Assembly (NCBI GenBank): GCA_011742915.1
Contig: JAAQTN010000007.1
Coordinates: 1-64,000, forward strand
DNA: 64,000 nt
Direction of reading: 5' to 3'
Source: Billgrantia desiderata
GTDB lineage: Bacteria; Pseudomonadota; Gammaproteobacteria; Pseudomonadales; Halomonadaceae
Shown: piece by piece, positions 38,054-46,425 of the stretch
Numbering within the stretch: the first letter of the stretch is position 1
Layout of the letters: every line of letters begins with the position of its first letter
The notes under the pieces: model-generated
The model's database searches: none
Told to the model about the DNA's origin: nothing
What the model saw: the letters and a program-made list of their open reading frames with translations, nothing else
Position numbers and translations under genes: made by a program

Positions 38054-39829
38054 TCAGACCTCGAAGACACGGTATTCGCCGACCTCGAGCATGAGATGGT
38101 CATTGCCGGGAACGGCAAGCCGCAGGAAGATATAGTCGCGACCCCTGCGGCGCTCGTAGCGCAAGGCATAGGTCTCGAGCAGGATCTGGCCGTGTTCGGG
38201 CAAGGCCTGGTGGGCCGCCAGGTCGTGGTAGTAGTTGGCCGGTACCGGTTCCACGGCAAGTCTGGCGGCACTCAGGCGCTGGACGGTGGCCACCACATCG
38301 TCGACTTCGAGGCGCAGTTCCACACAACTGGCAGGCTGATCAACCCCCGCTGAAGCTGACAAGGCGCGACCGACCGAAGTGCCAGCATGGGTCGAGGTCT
38401 CCAGGGCGATCTCCACCCCACCGTCGGTGAGCTGCCAGCAGCGACGCCTTACCACGCCCTGGGGCTCGTGGCGCACGCCCGTGCTTGCCGCAGGCAGTCC
38501 TAGCAGATGACGCCAGACGCCTGACTCGCTCTCCAGCAGGCCAAGCGGTAGGGCGAAGGCGACTCCGCTCAACCGACAGTCCGAGGGCGCCGGATGCAGG
38601 CCAGACTCGAAGCGTCCGTCGAGGTTGGCGTCGTGGCCAATGCGCAGCGCCAGGGCCGCTGGGGTGGTCAGCAGTCGGCCACCCAAGTCATCATCGCCGC
38701 GGGTGGCTTGACCATAGTCTTCCAGACGCATCAGCAAGGCCTGGGAGTCGGTGCATGTGAGGCCCAGGCTATGCACCGCAACGGCCGCGTTGTCGTGGGT
38801 CTCACGTAGATAAACATCGAAGGCCTGGCCAGCAAAGCGGGTGACGGGCGCTCGGCGATGCCGGCCCTGCTCGACCAGGCCCAGGCTACCCAGCAAATGC
38901 ACCACGGCCTGGCGGTGGACGGGCGGTATGGCTAGCTCGAGGCTGGCAAAACCGTTGAGAGTCGGGGCCCCGGGCGGCTGAAACAGTGGGAACCCTGCCG
39001 GGTTGGGCAGTTGGGCGTCGGCTTGCAGGCGCTCCTCCAGCCACAGCAGCGATTGGCGAGCGGCCATCGCGGTAGGGCCAGCCGGAGCGGCGCGAAACTC
39101 GTCGTTGAACATCTCCAGCGACAGTGGACCAACGTATCCGGCCTTGAGCACGGCGGCGACGAAGCCTGTCATGTCGTATTCGCCGAGGCCGGGAAATGAT
39201 CGCAGGGTGCGGCTGTACCTCGGGGGGCGAAGACTCTCTCGCGGGGCGTCGGAGAGCTGCAGGAAAAAGATCTTCTCGCCGGGCAGCTGAGTAATGGGGG
39301 TGATGGCGTCGTCCAGTGCCAGGGTGTGGTAGCTGTCGAGAATGAGCCCAAGGCTAGGGTGGTCGGCGGCTTCAACCGCCGCCCAGGCCTGGGCGTAGCG
39401 GTTGATTTGCGTGCCCCAGGAGAGTGCCTCGAAGCCCACTCTCAGCCCGCGGGCCGCCGCCCGTTCGGCCAGGCGATGGAGCTGCTCGGCGACGAGGGTC
39501 GGATCGCCGGAAACATCGGGCTGGGCATTGGAGCAAACCAGCATGAGCTCCACACCGAGCTGTTCCATCAGGTCGAACTTGTGCTCGGCGCGCACCAAGT
39601 TGCGCTCCAGCTGTTCAGGCTGGACACCCTCGAAGTCTCGGAACGGCTGAAAAATCTCGATGGTCAGCCCCAGGTTCTCGGCCATCCGGCGAATCTCGTC
39701 TGGGCGGCCCGGGTAGCTCAGCAGATCATTCTCGAACAACTCACAGCCATCGAAGCCGGCGGCGGCGATGGCCTGGAGTTTCTCCGGCAGGCTGCCGGAG
39801 AGCGACAGGGTGGCGATAGAGTGGCGCAT
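38054..39829 (-). CDS. 3-dehydroshikimate dehydratase, QuiC-type fusion (second copy)
   Basis: 591-residue paralogue of the gene at 33613. TIM barrel with all four ligands in place (GFEALSWG, LILDSYHTL, FFLQLSDAP, LSLEMFNDEF), then a VOC half that is shorter and more divergent. Predicted product protocatechuate. GGGAGG precedes ATG 39829. It follows the GntR gene by 74 nt and leads aroQ and shikimate dehydrogenase, so the operon is gntR-quiC-aroQ-dehydrogenase. The two QuiC proteins may differ in affinity or in the VOC half, whose role is not established. Confidence 0.9.
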   Translation of the reverse strand: MRHSIATLSLSGSLPEKLQAIAAAGFDGCELFENDLLSYPGRPDEIRRMAENLGLTIEIFQPFRDFEGVQPEQLERNLVRAEHKFDLMEQLGVELMLVCSNAQPDVSGDPTLVAEQLHRLAERAAARGLRVGFEALSWGTQINRYAQAWAAVEAADHPSLGLILDSYHTLALDDAITPITQLPGEKIFFLQLSDAPRESLRPPRYSRTLRSFPGLGEYDMTGFVAAVLKAGYVGPLSLEMFNDEFRAAPAGPTAMAARQSLLWLEERLQADAQLPNPAGFPLFQPPGAPTLNGFASLELAIPPVHRQAVVHLLGSLGLVEQGRHRRAPVTRFAGQAFDVYLRETHDNAAVAVHSLGLTCTDSQALLMRLEDYGQATRGDDDLGGRLLTTPAALALRIGHDANLDGRFESGLHPAPSDCRLSGVAFALPLGLLESESGVWRHLLGLPAASTGVRHEPQGVVRRRCWQLTDGGVEIALETSTHAGTSVGRALSASAGVDQPASCVELRLEVDDVVATVQRLSAARLAVEPVPANYYHDLAAHQALPEHGQILLETYALRYERRRGRDYIFLRLAVPGNDHLMLEVGEYRVFEV

Positions 39830-39903
39830 GAGGGCCTCCCTGCAGGCGGGCCAGAGCCCGTCCGCATCATGGATAGTGATCGGGGTACCGCCTGGCGGCA
39901 GGC

Positions 39904-40641
39904 TCAGTCCGGCTGGACGTTGAGTTCCTCTTCCCGTGCGCGCGCCAGCATGGTGCGAATGTTGTCCGTGGTTCGCTGGGTATGCTGGGCCAGCAGGGCG
40001 CAGGCCAGGTCGGCGTTGCGCTCCAGCGTGGCCTCTACAATCGCTGCGTGCTCGCTGCGGGTATCCCGGTCGAAAGGGTTTTTCTGAAGGTAGAGGCGGC
40101 GGTAGCGATCGTTGAGGTCGTGGAGCGTGCGACAGTAGTTGAGGAGCAGCGGCATGTCACAGGCCTCGAGCAGCTTGAGGTGGAACTGGCGGTGGGCCTC
40201 TTCCCAGACCTCCTGCTGCTCCAGGGTCATGCCATCGGTACGCTTGATGCTGTCCAGCTCGTACTGGGCGGCGATGATTCCGGCTTCCCAGCGCCGGCCG
40301 CCCTCGGCGATCGCCTCACGCAACGCCAGCCCCTCGAAGTGGATGCGCAACCTGGCGATCTCCCTGAGATTCTTCTCCGATACGGGCATGACACGGTAGC
40401 CACGTTTGTCCTCGATCAGCACCAACCCCTCGGCACCCAGGCGCGACAGCGCCTCGCGCAGGGGGCTGCGGCTGATCGACAGGTTCAGCTGCTCGCGAAG
40501 GGCCTCCAGACGAAGCTTGGCCCCCGGGCGAAGTTCACCGCTGAGAATGGCGCGACGCAGGCGCTGAACCAGGGAGGTGGCCAGGGTGATACCGCCCTCC
40601 CCGCTCTCGGGGACGAGACTTTCCATCATCCTGTTCATCAT
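39904..40641 (-). CDS. GntR family transcriptional regulator (FadR/FCD type)
   Basis: 245 residues. The winged helix (about 20-90) contains LRLEALREQLNLSISRSPLREALSRLGAEGLV. The C-terminal FCD all-helical effector domain has LRIHFEGLALREAI, HRQFHLKLLEAC and SEHAAIVEATLERNADLA with the usual metal His/Asp positions. Likely sensor of a quinate-pathway or meta-pathway intermediate. GGAGG precedes ATG 40641. Candidate targets are the TTTGCATGCAAA sites at 46061 and 46315, or its own promoter, where a TATACT box lies at 40706-40701. Which site it binds is inference. Confidence 0.9.
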   Translation of the reverse strand: MMNRMMESLVPESGEGGITLATSLVQRLRRAILSGELRPGAKLRLEALREQLNLSISRSPLREALSRLGAEGLVLIEDKRGYRVMPVSEKNLREIARLRIHFEGLALREAIAEGGRRWEAGIIAAQYELDSIKRTDGMTLEQQEVWEEAHRQFHLKLLEACDMPLLLNYCRTLHDLNDRYRRLYLQKNPFDRDTRSEHAAIVEATLERNADLACALLAQHTQRTTDNIRTMLARAREEELNVQPD

Positions 40642-40766
40642 CAGAGCCTCCAGTGTTACCGGCGTCGTGACGCCTATCGGGTAGCGAGAGATCAGTGTTC
40701 AGTATACCGCGCCTTATCCCTTGGCCTTCAGGGCTCCTCTGCAAGCAAGGAGGCCCTGGGCGAGCC

Positions 40767-41723
40767 TCAAAGCAGCGGCGTGGCGTGTTCATGGAAGCTC
40801 GGCGGGCATTCCAGGCCCCAGGCGGTGGAGCGGCCCTTGACCTCGGTGCCCCAGGTTACCGGTTCCCAGTCCGGTTCGAAGATATGAAAGCCGCCGGCAA
40901 ACACCTCAATGCGATTGCCACCCGGCTCATAGACATAGAGGAAGAAACCCTGGGTGCGCGAGTGCTTGGCCGGCCCGAACTCGATGAAGACGTCGTTCTC
41001 CATGAAGATCTCGGCGGCTCGCAACACCTCCTCGCGGGTGCTGGCGTAGTAGGCCAGGTGATGCAGACGACCGCTGACACCCGCCGCTGGCTCCTTGGTG
41101 ATAGCCAGGTCGTGGGCCTTGTTCATCAGGCTCATCCAGGCACCGACTTCTTCGCCCTGGCCGCCGGGGATCAGGTGCTCACGTAGTTTGAAGCCCAAGG
41201 TCTCGGCGGCGAAGGTGCGCATCTCCACCACGTCCCGGGTCAGCAGGTTGATATGATCGATGCGTTCCACCGCCACGCCTCGGCCATGGTATTTCTGTGG
41301 CTGATTGGGGAGATAGGCTTGCTGACCCTCGGGCGCCCGGTATTTCTCGGACTCGAAGTAGAGCTCCATCTCGTGGCCGCCGATGCCGGTGAAGCGGTAG
41401 GCCTTGCCGTGGCCCACATCGCCATCGATCCAGCGCCCCTGAACACCATAGGCTTCGAGGGCGGCGACACGACGCTCCAGAGCCTGGGGGCTCATGGCTC
41501 GCCAACCCACATGACCAAGCCCGGCCTGGTGGGAGGCGGTGAGCTTCAGCGAGGTGAGATCATGGTCGCCCCAGGCGCGCAGAAAGGCGCTGTCACCCTC
41601 GGTGGCCACGACATCGAGACCGTAGACTTCGGTGAAAAAGCGCAGGCTCTCGTCGAATTTGGGCGTGAGCAGCTCGGCGTGGCCCAGCTTGGCGATGTCG
41701 TAGATCGGTTCCTGGTAGGACAT
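40767..41723 (-). CDS. extradiol ring-cleavage dioxygenase (type I, VOC family)
   Basis: Fe(II) dioxygenase of 318 residues with two VOC modules, of the catechol 2,3-dioxygenase kind. Iron ligands visible: His157 in RIDHINLLT, His221 or His222 in GRLHHLAYYAS, Glu273 in GGNRIEVFAGG, with Tyr in FFLYVYEPGGN. It should cleave a catechol next to its hydroxyl pair. Given two QuiC enzymes in the cluster, protocatechuate is a candidate substrate, but catechol or another diol fits the fold equally. It is the last gene of the seven-gene meta operon on the minus strand. Confidence 0.88.
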   Translation of the reverse strand: MSYQEPIYDIAKLGHAELLTPKFDESLRFFTEVYGLDVVATEGDSAFLRAWGDHDLTSLKLTASHQAGLGHVGWRAMSPQALERRVAALEAYGVQGRWIDGDVGHGKAYRFTGIGGHEMELYFESEKYRAPEGQQAYLPNQPQKYHGRGVAVERIDHINLLTRDVVEMRTFAAETLGFKLREHLIPGGQGEEVGAWMSLMNKAHDLAITKEPAAGVSGRLHHLAYYASTREEVLRAAEIFMENDVFIEFGPAKHSRTQGFFLYVYEPGGNRIEVFAGGFHIFEPDWEPVTWGTEVKGRSTAWGLECPPSFHEHATPLL

Positions 41724-41792
41724 CTCTTGTACTCCCGTTGAGTTGGCAGGTCGCTGCTGTTGTTGTGTTTGGGATGGCGAAATCGCCAGGGG

Positions 41793-42803
41793 TCATCGAT
41801 GCGTCATATCCAGCGCGACGTCGACGATCATGTCCTCCTGGCCGCCGACCATCTGGCGGCGGCCCAGCTCCACCAGGATATCCATGGTCTTCAGGCCATA
41901 GCGCTCTGCAGCGGCCTCGGCGTGACGCAAAAAGCTGGAGTAGACGCCGGCATAGCCCAGCGCAAGGGTCTCGCGATCGACACGAACCGGCCGGTCCTGC
42001 AGAGGGCGAACGATATCGTCGGCGGCGTCCATCAGGGTGTAAAGGTCACAGCCGTGATCCCAGCCCAGGCGCTCGGCGACGGCGATGAACACCTCGAGCG
42101 GAGCATTGCCGGCGCCGGCACCCATCCCGGCCAGGCTGGCATCGACCCGGTCGCAGCCCTCCTCCACCGCGACGATGGAGTTGGCCACACCCAGGCTCAG
42201 GTTGTGGTGAGCATGAATGCCGGTCTGGGTGCTCGGGTCGAGCGCATCCTTGAGCGCCCGGAATCGCTCGCGCACCCCCTCCATGGTCAGGGCACCACCG
42301 GAGTCCACTACATAAAGGGTCTGGGCGCCGTAACTCTCCATCAGCTTGGCCTGTTCGGCGAGCCCCCTGGGCGTCTGCATATGGCTCATCATCAGGAAGC
42401 CTACGGTATCCATACCGAGCTTGCGGGCATGCTCGATATGCTGGCGGGAGACGTCGGCCTCGGTGCAATGGGTGGCGATGCGAGCCCCCCTGGCACCGGC
42501 GGCATAGGCGGCGTCCAGGTCGTGGACGGTACCAATGCCAGGTAGCAACAGGGTGGTGATCATGGCGTGCTCCACTACCTCGGCTACTGCGGCGATCCAC
42601 TCCACGTCGCGGTGAGCGCCGAAGCCGTAGTTGAAGCTGGAGCCTTGCAGGCCGTCGCCGTGGGCCACCTCGATGGAGTCGACTCGGGCGGCGTCGAGGG
42701 CACGAGCGATGCGTCGGGCATCGTCCAGGCTGTACTGGTGGCGCACCGCATGGCTGCCATCGCGCAGGGTAACGTCGGAGATGTAGAGTTTTTTGCTCAT
42801 GAT
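41793..42803 (-). CDS. 4-hydroxy-2-oxovalerate aldolase
   Basis: Class II Mn-dependent aldolase of 336 residues (DmpG/BphI/MhpE): 4-hydroxy-2-oxovalerate to pyruvate plus acetaldehyde. Motifs: [18 protein letters not shown] (catalytic Arg/Asp), [32 protein letters not shown] (metal His pair), and [17 protein letters not shown] lies eight bases before ATG 42803. It stands next to the acetaldehyde dehydrogenase with which it forms a channelling complex. Confidence 0.95.
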   Translation of the reverse strand: MMSKKLYISDVTLRDGSHAVRHQYSLDDARRIARALDAARVDSIEVAHGDGLQGSSFNYGFGAHRDVEWIAAVAEVVEHAMITTLLLPGIGTVHDLDAAYAAGARGARIATHCTEADVSRQHIEHARKLGMDTVGFLMMSHMQTPRGLAEQAKLMESYGAQTLYVVDSGGALTMEGVRERFRALKDALDPSTQTGIHAHHNLSLGVANSIVAVEEGCDRVDASLAGMGAGAGNAPLEVFIAVAERLGWDHGCDLYTLMDAADDIVRPLQDRPVRVDRETLALGYAGVYSSFLRHAEAAAERYGLKTMDILVELGRRQMVGGQEDMIVDVALDMTHR

Positions 42804-42811
42804 GGAGCTCC

Positions 42812-43753
42812 TCAAGCGGTGGCGGCAAGCAGGCGGGTCTCGGCCAGACGCTCGGCGCAAGCCTTGGCAGCGGAGGTCATGATGTCCAGGTTGCCGGCAT
42901 AGGCAGGCAGGTAGTGAGCAGCGCCTTCCACTTCCAGGAAGATGGAGGTCTTGAGGCCGCTAGCCTTGCCGATGCCGGGAACGTTCAGCGGCGCCTCGGC
43001 CGAAATCTCCTCGAATTGCACCCGCTGCTTGAGGCGATAGCCGGGCACATATTGCTGGACCATGCGGACCATCTCCTCGACGGAAGCCTCGATGGCGGCT
43101 CGGTCAGCCGACTCGGAGAGTACGAAGACGCTGTCACGCATCAATAGTGGCGGCTCGGCGGGATTGAGGATGATGATCGCCTTACCGCGTTCGGCCCCGC
43201 CGCAAACCTCGATGGCCTTCGAGGTGGTTTCAGTAAATTCGTCGATATTGGCACGGGTGCCGGGGCCGGCGGACTTGCTGGAAATGGAAGCGACGATCTC
43301 GCCGTAATGCACCTTGGCGACCCGAGCAACGGCTGCCACCATGGGGATGGTAGCCTGGCCACCGCAAGTGACCATGTTGATGTTGGGGGCGTCCAGGTGC
43401 TCGTCCAGATTGATGGGGGGGATCACGTAGGGGCCGATGGCCGCGGGGGTCAAGTCGACCACCCTGATGCCGCGGGCCGTGAGCAGCTCGCTGTGGCGCC
43501 GGTGGGCGCCGGCGGAGGTGGCATCGAAGACGATCTTGATCTCGTCGATGTGGTCCATGGCCAGCAGCCCGTCGATGCCCTCGGCGGTGATGGGCACGCC
43601 AAATCTCTGTGCCCTGGCCAGGCCGTCGGAGGCGGGGTCGATGCCCACCATGGCGCCCATCTCCAGGTACTGGCCGTGACGCAGGATCTTGATCATCAGG
43701 TCGGTGCCGATGTTGCCGGAGCCGATGATGGCGACTTTGACTTTCTGGCTCAT
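42812..43753 (-). CDS. acetaldehyde dehydrogenase (acetylating)
   Basis: Acetaldehyde plus CoA and NAD to acetyl-CoA, DmpF/BphJ family, 313 residues. Rossmann start [18 protein letters not shown], catalytic Cys in [17 protein letters not shown], then [22 protein letters not shown] and [23 protein letters not shown] near the end. ATG 43753 was chosen from the MSQKVKV start with a ribosome site (GAGGA) upstream. It precedes the aldolase gene by 8 nt. Confidence 0.95.
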   Translation of the reverse strand: MSQKVKVAIIGSGNIGTDLMIKILRHGQYLEMGAMVGIDPASDGLARAQRFGVPITAEGIDGLLAMDHIDEIKIVFDATSAGAHRRHSELLTARGIRVVDLTPAAIGPYVIPPINLDEHLDAPNINMVTCGGQATIPMVAAVARVAKVHYGEIVASISSKSAGPGTRANIDEFTETTSKAIEVCGGAERGKAIIILNPAEPPLLMRDSVFVLSESADRAAIEASVEEMVRMVQQYVPGYRLKQRVQFEEISAEAPLNVPGIGKASGLKTSIFLEVEGAAHYLPAYAGNLDIMTSAAKACAERLAETRLLAATA

Positions 43754-43763
43754 GCTGGAGTCC

Positions 43764-43964
43764 TCACTGCTGCCGTGAGCGGCGTTGCTGCATGGTTTCC
43801 CCACCTACACCCCAATGGGTGGCGGGGTACTCCTGGACCAGCACCCGTACACTCTCCAGAGGGGCGTCCAGGCTCTCGCTGATGGCACGGGCGACATTCT
43901 CGATAAGCCTCTGCTTCTTCTCGGCATCACGGCCTTCGATGATGTTGATGGTGGCGATCGGCAT
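43764..43964 (-). CDS. 4-oxalocrotonate tautomerase family protein
   Basis: 66-residue enzyme with the catalytic N-terminal Pro ([11 protein letters not shown]) exposed after Met removal. It isomerises 2-hydroxymuconate to 2-oxo-3-hexenedioate. [34 protein letters not shown] is typical, with the conserved Arg in VRVLV. ATG 43964 gives exactly this start. It sits between the decarboxylase and the acetaldehyde dehydrogenase, as expected in a meta pathway. Its presence implies that the dehydrogenation (oxalocrotonate) branch is used. Confidence 0.93.
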   Translation of the reverse strand: MPIATINIIEGRDAEKKQRLIENVARAISESLDAPLESVRVLVQEYPATHWGVGGETMQQRRSRQQ

Positions 43965-43966
43965 GG

Positions 43967-44734
43967 TCACTCCTCCACATGGAAACCGAGGCTGCCTAGC
44001 TGCTGCATTTCCAGGCGCACGTATTGTCCGGGCTCTAGCCACTCGGCGGCAGTAGCGCCACCAGCCAGCACGATGTCGCCGGCACGTAGCGGCTCGCCGG
44101 CCTGGGCGGCCAGGCGTGCGGCAGCCACCAGCGAACGGATGGGGTTGCCAAGAATGGCAGCGGTTGAACCGACATGACGAGTCTGGCCGTTGAAACTCAT
44201 GGCCAGCCCCAGGTTGGTAAAATCGATCCTGGGATCGCCCCAGTTACCGATCACGAAGCCCGTGGAAGAGGCGTTGTCGGCGATCACGTCGGGCAGTGAG
44301 AACTTGAAGTCGCGGTAGCGCGAATCGATGATCTCAAGCGCAGGAGCGATGGCCTCAATGGCCGTCAGGGCCTCGGCAGGAGTGACCTGTTCAGGCAGGT
44401 CGCGGCCGAGCAGGAAGGCCAGTTCCGGCTCCACCCGCGGGTGCACATAGCTGGCCAGGCTTATGGTCGAGTTCTCCTCGATGCGCATGCCACTGGTCAG
44501 GCGCCCCCAGATCACATCGTCGATGCCCATCTGGCTCATCTTGGCGCGACTGGTGAACCCCATCTTCATGCCCACTCGGGTCTCGCCGCGCTGCAGGCGC
44601 TGTTGTATGGAGGCCATCTGGATGGCGTAGGCCTCTTCCAGCGACATCTGCGACTCGGGGTCGAGCTGCTCCACGGCGGTGGCTGAGCGGGCCGCCTCGT
44701 CGAGCCGGAGGGCGTGCTGCTGAATATTACTCAT
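43967..44734 (-). CDS. 2-oxo-3-hexenedioate (4-oxalocrotonate) decarboxylase
   Basis: 255-residue member of the fumarylacetoacetase-like DmpH/DmpE family; removes CO2 from 2-oxo-3-hexenedioate to give 2-oxopent-4-enoate. Motifs GMKMGFTSRAKMSQMGIDDVIWG, PRVEPELAFLLGRDLP (metal Glu pair), APALEIIDSRYRDFKF and VIADNASSTGFVIG. GMKMGFTS with 'SRAKMSQMG' fits DmpH rather than DmpE. It overlaps the hydratase gene by four bases, which suggests the usual complex of the two. Confidence 0.9.
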   Translation of the reverse strand: MSNIQQHALRLDEAARSATAVEQLDPESQMSLEEAYAIQMASIQQRLQRGETRVGMKMGFTSRAKMSQMGIDDVIWGRLTSGMRIEENSTISLASYVHPRVEPELAFLLGRDLPEQVTPAEALTAIEAIAPALEIIDSRYRDFKFSLPDVIADNASSTGFVIGNWGDPRIDFTNLGLAMSFNGQTRHVGSTAAILGNPIRSLVAAARLAAQAGEPLRAGDIVLAGGATAAEWLEPGQYVRLEMQQLGSLGFHVEE

Positions 44735-45540
44735 GCGCTCACCTCGTCATTCGCTGCCAGTTGGAAGACAGCCTGGACGCTGCCTAGGCCGTTGATGCGT
44801 GCCTCGATCACGTCACCGGGCTGCACCGGCACCATGGGGCCGAGGGCGCCGGAGAGCACGAGGTCGCCAGCCTTCAGCGGCTGACCGAGTTTGGCCATCT
44901 TGCGGGCCAGCCACACCACGGCATTGAGGGGGTTACCAAGACAGGCGCGGCCCACGCCAACCGAAACCGGCTCACCGCGCCGCTCCATCACCATGCCGCA
45001 CAGATCCAGGTCGAGGTCTTCGAGGCGTCGCGGGGTGCTGCCCAGCACATAGACGCCGGACGAGGCGTTATCGGCAATAGTGTCGATGATACCGATGTTC
45101 CAGTCGGCGATGCGGCTTCCAACCACCTCGAGGGCGGCTACCGCATGATCGATGGCGCGGAACACGTCCACCTGCGTAGGGTTGACCATGGCCAGGTCCT
45201 GGCCCAGAACGAAGGCAACCTCAGCCTCCACCTTGGGCTGCTGCAGCTGCGCCCAAGGGATCGGTTCACCGTTGCCGTAGCCCATGTCGTCGAACAGAGC
45301 GCCGTAATCGGGTTGATCGACACCTAGCTGGGCTTGCACCACTCGTGACGTGAGTCCGATCTTGCGGCCGACGATGCGGTGACCAGCCGCCAGCCGTGCC
45401 TCGGTGTTGTGCTGCTGGATGGCGTAGGCGGCTTCGATGTCGAGGCCCTCGAACCTCTCGCGCAGCGGGGAAATGAAGTCACCGCTGGCGACGGCATCGC
45501 GCAGTTGCTGGGCTGCCAGTTGCAGGGATTCCGGCTTCAT
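44731..45540 (-). CDS. 2-oxopent-4-enoate hydratase
   Basis: 269-residue DmpE/MhpD-type hydratase that adds water to 2-oxopent-4-enoate to give 4-hydroxy-2-oxovalerate. Motifs RIVGRKIGLTSRVVQAQLGV, PKVEAEVAFVLGQDLA, AALEVVGSRIADWNIGI and TIADNASSGVYVLG. ATG 45540 (MKPESLQ) matches the usual DmpE length. The in-frame ATG 45558 would overlap the upstream CMD gene by ATGA and is the alternative start. Forms a matched pair with the decarboxylase gene that follows. Confidence 0.92.
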   Translation of the reverse strand: MKPESLQLAAQQLRDAVASGDFISPLRERFEGLDIEAAYAIQQHNTEARLAAGHRIVGRKIGLTSRVVQAQLGVDQPDYGALFDDMGYGNGEPIPWAQLQQPKVEAEVAFVLGQDLAMVNPTQVDVFRAIDHAVAALEVVGSRIADWNIGIIDTIADNASSGVYVLGSTPRRLEDLDLDLCGMVMERRGEPVSVGVGRACLGNPLNAVVWLARKMAKLGQPLKAGDLVLSGALGPMVPVQPGDVIEARINGLGSVQAVFQLAANDEVSA

Positions 45541-45554
45541 GATGATTTCCCGAT

Positions 45555-46019
45555 TCATTGTTCGTTGGCGGAGCCGTCGGCCTGCTCGGCCTCGCGGGCG
45601 GCGACGCTAGCCAGCATGTGGGCTCCACGATTGGCGGCGGGCAGGCCGCGGAACAGGAAGCAAAGATTGATGGTGGCTTGGAGCTCCTCCCAACTTGCGC
45701 CACAGCGGCGGGCCGCGATGCAATGGGTTTGGGCGGCATCGTTCCCTGCCATCAAGAGCATGCCGAAGAGCATCATCTGCACCATCTTGGGTTCCAGGTG
45801 CGGAGTGTCCATGGCGTAGCTGCGTGTCTTCTCTTGCAGTTCGACCATGGTGGGATCCATGACACCGGTGGTGCCCAAACGGGCCTCGATACGCGGCGGC
45901 ACGAAACCGAGCAAATCGAGATAGGGCTGCTGGTGGGCGCTGATGGCGTCCCTCTGTGCGGTGCTTGTCAGGCCCATGGCCTGACCGACAGCGTCCAGGT
46001 CGAGTCGAGGTGATGACAT
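45555..46019 (-). CDS. carboxymuconolactone decarboxylase (CMD/AhpD) family protein
   Basis: 154 residues, all-helical CMD fold. Core EKTRSYAMDTPHLEPKMVQMMLFGMLLMAGNDAAQTHCIAARRCGASWEELQATINLCFLFRGLPAANRG. The AhpD CxxC pair is missing, so a peroxidase role is unlikely; the arrangement GNDAAQTHCIAARRCGAS resembles the PcaC/CMD pattern (His within the helix). First gene of the meta operon, with AAGGAG eight bases before ATG 46019. If the ring-cleavage product keeps the protocatechuate carboxylate, this protein is a candidate decarboxylase; that is a hypothesis. A bona fide PcaC domain exists at 60714-61913. Confidence 0.82.
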   Translation of the reverse strand: MSSPRLDLDAVGQAMGLTSTAQRDAISAHQQPYLDLLGFVPPRIEARLGTTGVMDPTMVELQEKTRSYAMDTPHLEPKMVQMMLFGMLLMAGNDAAQTHCIAARRCGASWEELQATINLCFLFRGLPAANRGAHMLASVAAREAEQADGSANEQ

Positions 46020-46060
46020 GGATGGAGCTCCTTGTGAGCAACAAAATAAGCGACAAAATT

Positions 46061-46078
46061 TGTTTTGCATGCAAAACA
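46061..46078. promoter_or_regulatory. perfect 18-bp palindrome, operator of the meta operon
   Basis: TGTTTTGCATGCAAAACA is a perfect palindrome and lies just downstream of the predicted start of transcription of the minus-strand meta operon (promoter 46091-46119). A second copy of its core is at 46315. Geometry suggests a repressor that blocks transcription start. Confidence 0.65.
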
Positions 46079-46090
46079 GCCGTTGAGTGC

Positions 46091-46119
46091 AAACTATTCG
46101 CCCCGCCCTCAGGCGTCAA
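46091..46119 (-). promoter_or_regulatory. putative promoter of the meta-cleavage operon
   Basis: Minus-strand TTGACG (46119-46114), 17 nt, then TAGTTT (46096-46091). The expected start near 46084 falls beside the palindromic operator at 46061-46078. No gene was found in the rest of the 46020-46425 gap. Confidence 0.5.
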
Positions 46120-46314
46120 GAGAGTTGAAGAAAGTTAAGACCAAAGTCGTATTTATAGAATGATCTTGAGCATTCCGCGAAAAGTTGTTGCGGTGAACTC
46201 CTATTTTTTTCACGACTGGCGTACCGCAACACTGGATTGTTATTAGACGTTGGTCGAGGGGATATTGACCGGAATCTGACAGCGCCCTAGTTTGTGTTTT
46301 GTCGTCAATAAAAA

Positions 46315-46329
46315 ATTTGCATGCAAAAT
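46315..46329. promoter_or_regulatory. TTTGCATGCAAA palindrome, operator of the TRAP operon
   Basis: Perfect 12-bp palindrome TTTGCATGCAAA (46316-46327), the same core as at 46061-46078. It lies about 100 nt before the dctP start at 46426. The paired sites imply that one regulator controls ring cleavage and uptake together. Confidence 0.6.
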
Positions 46330-46425
46330 GACGTCAGGATACCTCACTCCATGCAGCGGTGCTTCCAGGATGGCAAGGCGAAAGCCCGAGGCTCAGGCAC
46401 CCATAACGACAACGAGGCAACGACA

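Noticed and set aside
45555-46019. CMD-family protein considered as AhpD alkylhydroperoxidase
   Set aside because: The CxxC active-site pair needed for AhpD is absent.
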